Below are positions 32,857 through 40,599 of a DNA stretch of 64,000 nucleotides, in pieces. A model generated the notes under the pieces. It did not search any database, was not told where the DNA came from, and saw only the letters and a list, made by a program, of their open reading frames with translations. The position numbers and the translations under genes are program-made. The stretch spans positions 572,582 through 636,581 of the forward strand of contig NZ_KE386833.1 of the NCBI RefSeq assembly GCF_000429025.1. The letters run 5' to 3'. Source of the DNA: Actinospineispora spinosispora DSM 44797. Lineage in GTDB: Bacteria > Actinomycetota > Actinomycetes > Mycobacteriales > Pseudonocardiaceae. Numbering within the stretch: position 1 is the first letter of the stretch; each line of letters opens with the position of its first letter.

Positions 32857-34122
32857 ATGGCAGACCTCGACGTACTGGCACCGGACTCGGGACGACTCGC
32901 CGAACGGCTGGCGCGATTGTCCGAGTACCACGATTCGACGCTGCCCGGCTGGAGCCGCGAGGTCTTCTCCGAGTCGTACCGGGCATCGCGGGAGTGGACC
33001 CGGTCGCTGTTCGCCGAGGCGGGGCTCAACCCGACCGTCGACGCGGCCGGCAACATCATCGGCCGTCTGCCCGGCCGTGCCGGGGGCGGTCCGGCGCTGG
33101 TCACCGGATCGCACACGGACACGGTGCAGAACGGCGGCCGGTACGACGGCATCGTCGGGGTGCTGGCCGGTGTGGAGGTGGCGCAGCGGCTGCGGGAGAC
33201 CGGCACCCGGCTCGACCACGACCTCGTCGTGGTCGACTTCCTCGGGGAGGAGGCCAACGAGTTCGGCATCTCCTGCATGGGGTCGCGCGCGGTCGCCGGA
33301 ACGCTGACGGCCGACCACCTGGACCGGGTGGACGGCACCGGTCTGCGCCTGGGTACCGCGATGGAGCGATTCGGCAGTGATCCGGACGCCGCGCTGGGTC
33401 AGGCGTGGGGCCCCTCGGACGTGCACGGCTACGTAGAGCTGCACATCGAACAGGGACCGCTGCTGGAACGCAGCGGGCACGGCATCGGTGTGGTGACCGC
33501 GATCGCGGGCATCGACCGGCTGTTGGCGCACTTCGCCGGACGCACCGGCCACGCCGGGACCACCCCGATGGGCGACCGGCACGATGCGCTGGTCTCGGCG
33601 GCTGCTGCCGTGCTGACCGTCGAGCGGATCGCCTGCGGCGCGCCGGTGCACGGTGTCGCGACGTCGGGCCACATCCAGTCGACGCCCGGTTCGATGGGCG
33701 TCATCACCGACCAGGCCCGCCTGTGGGCGGAGATTCGCAGCGTGGACGGCAGCTGGCTGCACGGAGCCCGCCGCCAGATCGTCGAGGAGATCGCGGCGGA
33801 GACCAGGGCCCGAGGCGTGGAGCTGGACGTCGAATGGCTCTCCGATCAGGACCCGGTGCCGACCGCCGAGGCGGTCCGTGACGTGATCAGCGGTGCGGCC
33901 GAGGGGCTCGGCCTGTCCTGGCGCGCGGTGCCGTCCGGCGCCGGTCACGATGCCGCCCACCTGGCACGACTCGGACCGATGGGCATGATCTTCGTGCCGT
34001 CGGTCGACGGGCGCAGCCACTGCCCGGAGGAGATGACCGCACCCGAGGACATCGCCACCGGTACGCACGTGTTGGCCGCGACCCTGGTTCAGCTCGACAA
34101 GTCCCCTGCCAGGGCCCTGTGA
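32857..34122 (+). CDS. M20-type N-carbamoyl amino acid amidohydrolase (probable N-carbamoyl-L-glutamate amidase)
   Basis: 421 residues, ATG directly after the DUF917 stop. Metal-site motifs: GSHTDTVQNGGRYDGIVGVL, DFLGEEANEFG, VELHIEQGPLLER and SGAGHDAAHLA; the dimerisation lid contains GRTGHAGTTPMGDR. These define the allantoate amidohydrolase/beta-ureidopropionase/L-carbamoylase branch. As the last pathway step it would release glutamate, CO2 and ammonia from N-carbamoylglutamate. Allantoate amidohydrolase is an alternative by homology alone. It overlaps the next transporter gene by 4 bases. Confidence 0.85.
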   Translation: MADLDVLAPDSGRLAERLARLSEYHDSTLPGWSREVFSESYRASREWTRSLFAEAGLNPTVDAAGNIIGRLPGRAGGGPALVTGSHTDTVQNGGRYDGIVGVLAGVEVAQRLRETGTRLDHDLVVVDFLGEEANEFGISCMGSRAVAGTLTADHLDRVDGTGLRLGTAMERFGSDPDAALGQAWGPSDVHGYVELHIEQGPLLERSGHGIGVVTAIAGIDRLLAHFAGRTGHAGTTPMGDRHDALVSAAAAVLTVERIACGAPVHGVATSGHIQSTPGSMGVITDQARLWAEIRSVDGSWLHGARRQIVEEIAAETRARGVELDVEWLSDQDPVPTAEAVRDVISGAAEGLGLSWRAVPSGAGHDAAHLARLGPMGMIFVPSVDGRSHCPEEMTAPEDIATGTHVLAATLVQLDKSPARAL

Positions 34123-35434
34123 GCGAGCCATCGGTGACCGGGCCGGTGCGTCGCCACTCCGGCGACGCACTGGCCCGGCGTTCCGTCGCCGCCGCCTCCT
34201 TCGGCAACGCCCTGGAGTGGTACGACTTCTCCGTCTACGCGTTCTTCGCCAGCTATGTGGCTCAGAACTTCTTCAAGCACGGCGACGCGACATCCGCGCT
34301 GGTCAACACGTTCATCGTGTTCGGGGCCGGGTTCGTGGCGAGGCCGCTGGGCGCGATCGTCATCGGCCGTTACGGCGACCGGGTCGGTCGCAAGGCCGCG
34401 CTGGTGCTGTCCATCGCCACCATGGGCGCAGGCATTCTATCCTCGCGGTCGCGCCGCCGTACGCGGTCATCGGTATCGGAGCGCCGCTGTTGTTGCTCGT
34501 GGCCCGGTTGCTGCAGGGCTTCTCCGCCGGCGGTGAGATCGGCGGCGCGGCGGCCTTCATGATCGAGCACGCTCCGGTCGAGAAGCGGGCCCGGTACGCG
34601 GCGTGGTTGCAGGCCTCCATGGGCATCTCGAACCTGATGTCGGCGGTGGTCGGCCTGACCATCACCACGGTGTTCACCTCCTCGCAGGTCAGCGACTGGG
34701 CGTGGCGGATCCCGTTCGTGATCGGGCTGCTGATCATCCCGGTCGGCTTCTACACGCGGCGCAGGCTGCCCGAGCCCGAGGCGTTCTCCCGTGCCGCCGC
34801 GGCGCGGGAGAACGACCGCGACCCGCTCCGCCGGTTGCTGACCGAGCACCTCGCAACCCTGGTCACCGGGTTCTTGTTCTCGGTGTTGTGGACGGTCGCC
34901 GTCTACGCCTTCGTGATCTACCTGCCGACCTACTACATCTCACCGGCGGTCGGGCTCGGCTTCACCGCGCAGCAGGCGTTCCTGGCGACGGTCGTCGGCA
35001 ACATCGTGCTGATCGTCGGCTGTCTCATGGTCGGCCGTCTCGCCGACCGGATCGGCGCGCGGCGGATCGTCGTCGCCAGCTCGGTCACGATGCTCGTGCT
35101 GCCGGTGCTGTGCTTGATGTGGCTGCACGCCCAGCCGAGCACGATCGTCCTGCTGGTGGTGCACTGCCTGCTCAGCGCGAACGTCGCGGCCTTCGTCGGT
35201 GTCGCGCCCGCGACGCTGCCGATGGCGTTCCCGGTCGCGGTGCGCTCCACCGGTCTGGCACTGAGCTACAACATCGCGTCGATCTTCTTCGCGGGCTTCA
35301 CCCCGGCCCTGATGACCTGGGCGACCGCCCGGTTCACCGTGTTGGCGCCTGCCGTGTGGGTGGCGTTCGGCGCGCTGGTCTGTCTGGTGTCGGTCCCGGC
35401 CCTGTTCCGGCAGATCGCGCGGGTGAACGGCTAG
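34119..35434 (+). pseudogene. MHS-type MFS transporter broken by a frameshift
   Basis: The first frame (GTG at 34119) encodes SVAAASFGNALEWYDFSVYA...GRYGDRVGRKAALVLSIATMGAGIL. After about 34437 the homology continues in another frame as ILAVAPPYAVIGIGAPLLLL and runs to the end at 35434. A single missing base near ATTCTATCC (34434-34442) would restore one 12-helix symporter of about 438 residues. There is no homopolymer to suggest slippage, so it may be a true recent loss or a sequencing error. It would be a second transporter for the ergothioneine cluster; the intact MHS gene at 24503 could compensate. Confidence 0.75.
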
Positions 35435-35922
35435 GCGTCCAGGACCTGGTTGTCACGCGCGACGACCGGCGGCTGGACCGACCAGGGAAAGTTGATCCAC
35501 CTGTCGGTCTTGCGCCAGACGTACTCGCAGGTGATCTCCGAGTTCGGCTTCTGGTAGATGACCGCGCACCGCACCTCGGCCACATGGTCCGCGCAGAAGT
35601 CCCTGACCAGCTTCAGCGTGGCGCCGGTGTCCGCGACGTCGTCCGCGATCAGCACTGTCGCACCGGTCAGGTCGACCGCGTTCGGCACCGGCGGCAGCAT
35701 GACCGGAAGGTCGAGCCGCTGGTCGACCCCGGTGTAGAACTCGACGTTCATGACGTGCAGGTTCTTCACGTCCAGCGCGTAGCCCAACGAGCCCGCGACG
35801 AACAGGCCACCTCGGGCGATCGACAGGATGAGGTCCGGGGCGAACCCGTCGTCCGCGATGGTCTGGGCCAGCTCCCGACCCGCCGTGCCGAACAGGTCCC
35901 AGGTGAGCTCTTCGCGCTCCAT
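35431..35922 (-). CDS. Purine-type phosphoribosyltransferase
   Basis: 163 residues. The PRPP-binding motif is TVLIADDVADTGATLKLV, with FAPDLILSIARGGLFVAGSLGYAL upstream (loop I) and VIYQKPNSEITCEYVWRKTDRWINFPW at the end, typical of xanthine/guanine phosphoribosyltransferases (Gpt-like). It salvages a purine base using PRPP. It converges with the frameshifted transporter (4-base overlap of ends). The ribokinase gene lies just upstream on the same strand; ribose-5-phosphate to PRPP links the two. Confidence 0.85.
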   Translation of the reverse strand: MEREELTWDLFGTAGRELAQTIADDGFAPDLILSIARGGLFVAGSLGYALDVKNLHVMNVEFYTGVDQRLDLPVMLPPVPNAVDLTGATVLIADDVADTGATLKLVRDFCADHVAEVRCAVIYQKPNSEITCEYVWRKTDRWINFPWSVQPPVVARDNQVLDA

Positions 35923-35932
35923 GCCGCGTCTC

Positions 35933-36889
35933 CTATGTGGTGGGTCGCCCGACAATGGTGCGGGCCAGCAGGTTGTCGAGGTGGGTGCCGGTCGGGAAGG
36001 AGATCTGGGTGCCGGGGCGGGTGACCGAGTCCGAGGCGAGCTCAAGCGCGAACTCGATGGCGTCCAGCGGGTCGATGCCCCGGCCGATCGCGTAGCCGAA
36101 GGCGCCGACGAACGCGTCACCGGCACCGGTGCTGTCCCGTACCTCGACCGGCGGTGCGTGCAGGTGCCGGACCGTGTCGTCGATCCCCGGCCGGTACAGC
36201 ATCGCGCCGTTCGCGCCGAGCGTCGTGACGACCGCGACCCCGCAGCTCTCACCGAGCGCTCGGGTGCGTTCGGCGAGGTCCGAGGGGCAGGAACCTGTCG
36301 TCGCCCGGACGAGCAGTTCGCACTCGGTCTCGTTGGGGATCAGCCAGTCGCACAGCTCGAGTATCTCGGGGGCGACCGGCGCGGCGGGCGCCGGGTTGAG
36401 GATCGTCGTCGCGCCGTGGTGCTTGGCGAGCTGGAAGCCGCGCAGGATCGCGCTCTGTGGCACCTCCAGCTGGGAGAGCACGACGCCGGGCCTGCGCAAC
36501 GCCGCGAAGGCGCGCTCGACGTGGGACGCGCTGAGCCTCTCGTTCGCGCCGGGCCCCAGGATGATCCGGTTGTCCCCGGACGGCTCGACCATGATGTTGG
36601 CGACGCCGCTGTACGTCGGCTCGACGCCGACCTGGCTGACGTCGACGCCGAACGAACGGAAGTTGGCGATCGTCTCCCGGCCGAACGAGTCGTCGCCGAC
36701 CCGGTTGACCATCGCCACGTCGGCGCCGAGCAGCGCGGCCATGACCGCCTGGTTCGCGCCCTTCCCGCCGAAGCCCTGTGCGAAGGACCGGCCGAACACC
36801 GTCTCACCCTGGTCCGGCATTCGTTCCAGGTAAGAGATGAGGTCGATCATCGTGGAACCGACGACGGTGATGGCGGGGCGATCGGTCAC
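35933..36889 (-). CDS. rbsK: Ribokinase-like PfkB carbohydrate kinase
   Basis: 318 residues, GTG start. PfkB signatures are FAQGFGGKGANQAVMAALLG near the N-terminus and VRDSTGAGDAFVGAFGYA (anion hole and catalytic Asp) near residue 250. NPAPAAP and NETECELL are also ribokinase-like. It phosphorylates D-ribose or a nucleoside-type sugar. It is 10 bases upstream of the phosphoribosyltransferase gene, so nucleoside salvage is a plausible joint role. No ribose transporter is adjacent, so substrate assignment is moderate. Confidence 0.82.
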   Translation of the reverse strand: MTDRPAITVVGSTMIDLISYLERMPDQGETVFGRSFAQGFGGKGANQAVMAALLGADVAMVNRVGDDSFGRETIANFRSFGVDVSQVGVEPTYSGVANIMVEPSGDNRIILGPGANERLSASHVERAFAALRRPGVVLSQLEVPQSAILRGFQLAKHHGATTILNPAPAAPVAPEILELCDWLIPNETECELLVRATTGSCPSDLAERTRALGESCGVAVVTTLGANGAMLYRPGIDDTVRHLHAPPVEVRDSTGAGDAFVGAFGYAIGRGIDPLDAIEFALELASDSVTRPGTQISFPTGTHLDNLLARTIVGRPTT

Positions 36890-37069
36890 GGTGCTCCTTC
36901 GGGGCCTACGGTGACGTCCGGAGAGTCACCAGCATTACCTCACATCTCACTCGCCGTCGTCGTGTGGGCTGACTAGTTCACTGAATGTGCCCTCGGCTCG
37001 CCAGGTGTACCTAACTGGGGGTTATGAGGCGAGTGAGATGTCAGTTCCTGCTCCTCTATAGTTCTTGCT

Positions 37070-37630
37070 GTGGCAACTGGGCAGGAAGTTGTGAGTTCGC
37101 CTGAGGCACGTCGCGGGCGGCGCCCGTCCGGCGCGATCCCAGTGAATCGACTGCTCGAACGTGCCAAACTCCCGGTCGAGCGGGCGCGAGCTCCGCTCGC
37201 CTATCCCTCTCGTCACGCGGAGGAAGGCGCTCCGATCTGGGAACGTCGTCGCGCCTGGCTCGTGGTCAGCGTGTTCGGGTTGCTCGCTCTGGCGATGGTT
37301 CTGCTCGCCACGGTGCTGCGCTCGCCGTCCACGTCGCCGCTGGTCATCGACCACGATGCGCGGGTTCCGGCGTCGGCGCAGCCCATGCCGGCCTCCCCGC
37401 CCCCTCCGCCTCTGGTGATCACGACCACGACGACGGTCGCCCCACCGAAGCACGCCACGCCCGCCCGCCCCCCGGCATCACGATCACACAGCGAGTCCGA
37501 CTCCTCCGACTCGTACGACGACGCCGGCCCCGACGGCCCGCCCCGGATGCCGCCCGGTGCCGGAGCCGCCGGCGACATGGCCCGCCGATGGATGAGCCCG
37601 TGGTCGAATTCATCCATCGGCAGTTGGTAG
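37070..37630 (+). CDS. Single-pass membrane protein with Pro/Thr/Ser-rich tail
   Basis: 186 residues, GTG start. A basic cytoplasmic N-terminus (ARRGRRPSGAIPVNRLLERAK) leads to one helix (AWLVVSVFGLLALAMVLLATVL), then a low-complexity external region (PPPPPLVITTTTTVAPPKH, SHSESDSSDSYDD). No family is recognised. A -10-like TATAGT (37057-37062) lies 7 bases before the GTG, so the mRNA may be leaderless. It converges with the HTH gene 13 bases away. Confidence 0.6.
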   Translation: MATGQEVVSSPEARRGRRPSGAIPVNRLLERAKLPVERARAPLAYPSRHAEEGAPIWERRRAWLVVSVFGLLALAMVLLATVLRSPSTSPLVIDHDARVPASAQPMPASPPPPPLVITTTTTVAPPKHATPARPPASRSHSESDSSDSYDDAGPDGPPRMPPGAGAAGDMARRWMSPWSNSSIGSW

Positions 37631-37643
37631 CCCCGACGGCGTT

Positions 37644-37898
37644 CTAGGACGCGTTGTCCCCTGGGTCGGGGTCCAGGTCGATGGGGCGGTAGTAGCCGCT
37701 CTCCACGAACTCGTTGAGAGCGCTCTCCGGAATTCGATACGAGCGTCCGACCAGTATCGAGCGGATTTCTCCACCATGGATGAAACGGTACACGGTCATT
37801 TTCGAGAGACGCAGCATTGCCGCGACCTCGTTCACGGTGAGAAGTGGCTCAGGGCGATCACCGAACGGTTGGTCACATTCGTCTCGCTCGCGGATCAT
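37644..37898 (-). CDS. Small MerR/excisionase-type HTH DNA-binding protein
   Basis: 84 residues. LLTVNEVAAMLRLSKMTVYRFIHGGEIRSILVGRSYRIPESALNEFVE is an HTH_17 winged helix (shown here in part: EVAAMLRLSKMTVYRFIHGG). It resembles the short actinobacterial BldC/Rv0500A-like regulators rather than phage excisionases, since no integrase or attachment site is nearby. The dyad at 37925-37944 upstream could be its own operator. Confidence 0.8.
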   Translation of the reverse strand: MIRERDECDQPFGDRPEPLLTVNEVAAMLRLSKMTVYRFIHGGEIRSILVGRSYRIPESALNEFVESGYYRPIDLDPDPGDNAS

Positions 37899-37924
37899 GA
37901 GGGGGGCGACACCTTACTGTGCTG

Positions 37925-37944
37925 ACATCGACCTTTTTCGATGT
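37925..37944. promoter_or_regulatory. Dyad upstream of the HTH gene
   Basis: ACATCGA (37925-37931) and TCGATGT (37938-37944) form a perfect 7-bp inverted repeat with a 6-base spacer, 27-46 bases upstream of the HTH start codon. It is a candidate autoregulatory operator. Confidence 0.45.
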
Positions 37945-38031
37945 TGCCCCGAACGTTAGCGATGCGACAGATGCGGAACAAGTGAGTGAAGAATAAAGTC
38001 TCGATAGGGAATAGTTAAAGAGAAGATAAGG

Positions 38032-39300
38032 TCAGGATTGTGCGTCTAGTCCACCGAAGAGTAGTTCTACTCGCGCTCCGCCACCAGGGGGTGTTCCGAG
38101 CTGCATTTTACCGCCCGAGTCTTCAGCGGTGTGTCGCGCGATATCCAGTCCGAGTCCGGTGGATGCGCCTTTCGACCTGCCGCGCACGGTGACGTCGAGA
38201 TTCGGGAAGCCCGGACCTGCATCGTCCACGATCAATAGTGCATCGGTGCCGGCACGCTGAATGCTCAAGTGTATGGGCACCCCAGCCGGCGTGTGCGCAA
38301 ATATATTGCCTAGAAGGGCGTCCAGGGCTGCCGCGAGCGCGGCGGGCCCGGCACCGATGACCAATGGCCCGGCACAGAAATCGCACGAGATTTTCCGGTC
38401 GGTCTCTTCAGCGAGAACCGACCAGAATTCAACTCTTTCATTGACCACGGACACCAGATCGGCCGCTGGACTCGCGCCGTCGGCGGTGGTCCTGCGCGCC
38501 GCGAGAATGACCTCGTTCAGCACCCGGCTCAGGGTGTCGTGGTCGTGGATCAACCGCTGCGTCAGAGGCCCCCCGGGCAGCGCATCGATGTCGAGCCGCA
38601 ACGAGGTCAGCGGGGTCCGGAGCCGGTGGGCGAGGTCGGCGGTCCGCTGGGCCTGCTTGTTGAGCAGCTGGTCGACCCGGATGGCGAGCAGGTTGAGCTG
38701 GGCTCCCGCGCGCCGAATCTCGGCGGGCCCGTCCGACCTGGCCCGTGCGTGCAGGTCGCCGCCCGCGATGGCTGAGGCCGTGGACTCCAGGTCGTGTACG
38801 GAGCGCAACAATCCCCGCGCGAGCCGTTCGGCGAGCAGCGCCCCTACCAGGACCAACGCGATGGAGATGACGATCAGCATCAACGTGATCCCGGCCGCGC
38901 CCTCGTACAACGCGGTCCTGTCGGCCAGCACCCGCACGACGGTCGGGCACCCGTCGTGGCCGGCGACCGGCACCAGTACCTCGACACCCTCGGAGGTCTC
39001 GGTCGTCGTGGGCGTGCAGTGTCGTGCGGCGGTGACGTCCGGCCCCGGCTGGGCCGGAACCCCGATGATGCCTCCGTCCGGCAGGAACACCGTCGCGGCG
39101 AAACCGTCGACGGGCGTGGCGGACAGCGCCTTCGCGGTGAGGGTGGGTGCGACGGAGGCAATGGTGATCGCCTGCTCGGTCGCCGTAGTGACTGCCTTGT
39201 TCCTGGCGTCCCGGTGGACCAGGATCGACAGCGGTATCAGAAACACGATCAGCACCAGGCACATGGTCGCCGTGACGGCGCTGATCAGGTATTTGAGCAT
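38032..39300 (-). CDS. Sensor histidine kinase
   Basis: 422 residues. Two membrane helices (about 5-27 and 140-162) flank an extracytoplasmic sensor domain of some 110 residues with two cysteines. A HAMP domain follows (ESTASAIAGGDLHARARS), then the phosphoacceptor DLAHRLRTPLTSLRLDIDAL and an ATPase domain whose N and G boxes are visible (ALLGNIFAHTP, VDDAGPGFP, STGLGLDIARHTA). It lies 3 bases downstream of the response regulator gene, so they form one pair. The signal is unknown. Confidence 0.9.
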   Translation of the reverse strand: MLKYLISAVTATMCLVLIVFLIPLSILVHRDARNKAVTTATEQAITIASVAPTLTAKALSATPVDGFAATVFLPDGGIIGVPAQPGPDVTAARHCTPTTTETSEGVEVLVPVAGHDGCPTVVRVLADRTALYEGAAGITLMLIVISIALVLVGALLAERLARGLLRSVHDLESTASAIAGGDLHARARSDGPAEIRRAGAQLNLLAIRVDQLLNKQAQRTADLAHRLRTPLTSLRLDIDALPGGPLTQRLIHDHDTLSRVLNEVILAARRTTADGASPAADLVSVVNERVEFWSVLAEETDRKISCDFCAGPLVIGAGPAALAAALDALLGNIFAHTPAGVPIHLSIQRAGTDALLIVDDAGPGFPNLDVTVRGRSKGASTGLGLDIARHTAEDSGGKMQLGTPPGGGARVELLFGGLDAQS

Positions 39301-39303
39301 CGG

Positions 39304-39996
39304 CTAGCCCGCCGGAGGGTCGAGGCGAAGCCCCACACCGCGAACGGTGTGCAGATAGCGTGGATTCTGCGCACTTTCGCCGAGCTTGCGACGCAGCCAC
39401 GACACGTGAACATCGACGGTTTTGTCAGCATTGCTGAAGGGAAGTCGCCACACCTCGGTCAGCAGTTGTCTCTTCGTGACGACTTCGCCGACATGTTGCG
39501 CCAGGTAGTAGAGCAGGTCGAACTCTTTGGGTGTCAGCGTGAGGGTGCGGCCGTCCATCTCGGCGGTTCGTCGAGCAACGTCGACCGCCAGCTGCCCGAT
39601 TGTGATTCTCGGCTCCGGCTCACGCCGATTTGACCCCGGCCCTCGGCGCAGTACCGCACGAACTCGAGCCACCAACTGCCCCGCGGCGAATGGTTTGACG
39701 AGATAGTCATCGGCTCCCGCGTTCAACAAGGCGATGATCGTTCTTTCATCGTCGGAGCCGGTCGCGACGATGATCGGCACCTGGCTGATGACCCTGATCA
39801 TGGTCAGAACTTCTTGCCCCGGGATGTCGGGCAGACCGAGGTCGAGAACGACGAGGTCGGGATGGGTTTCGACCGCGGCTTTCAGTCCGGCCATACCGGT
39901 GGCGGCCGCCGAAGTGGCGAACTTGGCGTCGGACAGAAAGCGGAGCAAACCTCGACGGAGCTCGGTATCGTCCTCGATCACGAGGATATGGGGCAT
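39304..39996 (-). CDS. OmpR-family response regulator
   Basis: 230 residues. The receiver has ILVIEDDTELRRG (acidic pair), the phospho-Asp in LVVLDLGLPDIPG, and Lys in DYLVKPFAAGQLV. The C-terminal winged helix ends with VDVHVSWLRRKLGE and YLHTVRGVGLRL, the DNA-contact wing. It is cotranscribed with the kinase. A perfect dyad lies directly upstream (40014-40032). Confidence 0.92.
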   Translation of the reverse strand: MPHILVIEDDTELRRGLLRFLSDAKFATSAAATGMAGLKAAVETHPDLVVLDLGLPDIPGQEVLTMIRVISQVPIIVATGSDDERTIIALLNAGADDYLVKPFAAGQLVARVRAVLRRGPGSNRREPEPRITIGQLAVDVARRTAEMDGRTLTLTPKEFDLLYYLAQHVGEVVTKRQLLTEVWRLPFSNADKTVDVHVSWLRRKLGESAQNPRYLHTVRGVGLRLDPPAG

Positions 39997-40013
39997 GTAT
40001 CGCAGCGTAGCGC

Positions 40014-40032
40014 GATCGACACGCAGTCGATC
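40014..40032. promoter_or_regulatory. Dyad upstream of the response regulator
   Basis: GATCGAC (40014-40020) and GTCGATC (40026-40032) are a perfect 7-bp inverted repeat, 18 bases before the response-regulator start. It may be an autoregulation site, although OmpR proteins usually prefer direct repeats. Confidence 0.4.
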
Positions 40033-40086
40033 ACCTGCTTTCGTAGCCTCGCACCAAGTTCGCCGGTGTAGGTGGCGCGCCCCGTG

Positions 40087-40545
40087 TCACACGCCCAGAT
40101 CCAGGTGGGCGTTGGGCGCCATCGCGGCGGTGGCGAGGTCGCTCAGCTCGACGACGGCGACTCCGTGCTGAGCGAGCAGTTCCACACCGACACAGTTCTC
40201 CACGAACAGCGCCGGCTCGCGCCACGCGATCACTACCCGACCGATCCGCGAGTCGAGGATGAGCTGGGTGCACGGCCGCGGTCTGCTGGCACGCTGCGAA
40301 CAGGGTTCCAGCGTGCTGTAGATCGTGGAGCCGCCCAGCCGGGGATCGTCGTCGGAGAGCTTGGCCAGCGCGGCCTCCTCGGCATGCACCTTGGGATCGG
40401 TCTCCCGCGAGTACCCTGTGGAGATCTCCCGGCCGCCCGCGTCGACGATCACCGCGCCGACCGAGTACGCGCCTTCGGCGGGCGGACAGAGGTAGGCGAG
40501 CTCGATCGCCTTCCGCATCCAGTACTCGTCCTCAGCTCTGTTCAT
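40087..40545 (-). CDS. Cytidine/deoxycytidylate deaminase family protein (RibD-like motif)
   Basis: 152 residues; ATG at 40545 with GAGGAG 9 bases upstream. Zinc ligands and the proton shuttle are in KVHAEEAALAKL (HAE) and STLEPCSQRASRPRPCTQLI (PC-x8-C). The C-x-x-R-x-x-x-P-x-x-C arrangement resembles the deaminase domain of RibD and related pyrimidine deaminases. It could act on a riboflavin precursor, dCMP or a nucleoside. It stands alone; the reductase-like RibD protein is 11 kb away. Confidence 0.78.
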   Translation of the reverse strand: MNRAEDEYWMRKAIELAYLCPPAEGAYSVGAVIVDAGGREISTGYSRETDPKVHAEEAALAKLSDDDPRLGGSTIYSTLEPCSQRASRPRPCTQLILDSRIGRVVIAWREPALFVENCVGVELLAQHGVAVVELSDLATAAMAPNAHLDLGV

Positions 40546-40599
40546 CCGCTCACTCCTCACCGAACGCGACTGGCTGGCCGGGGTGCTTCGGCCTCACCC

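Noticed and set aside
27841..34122. Allantoin degradation (allantoinase plus allantoate amidohydrolase)
   Set aside because: Homology alone allows it, but no uricase, ureidoglycolate or glyoxylate genes are nearby and the urocanase and DUF917 genes would be unexplained.
37644..37898. Excisionase of an integrated element
   Set aside because: No integrase, attachment site or phage gene is near; the protein better fits small BldC-like regulators.
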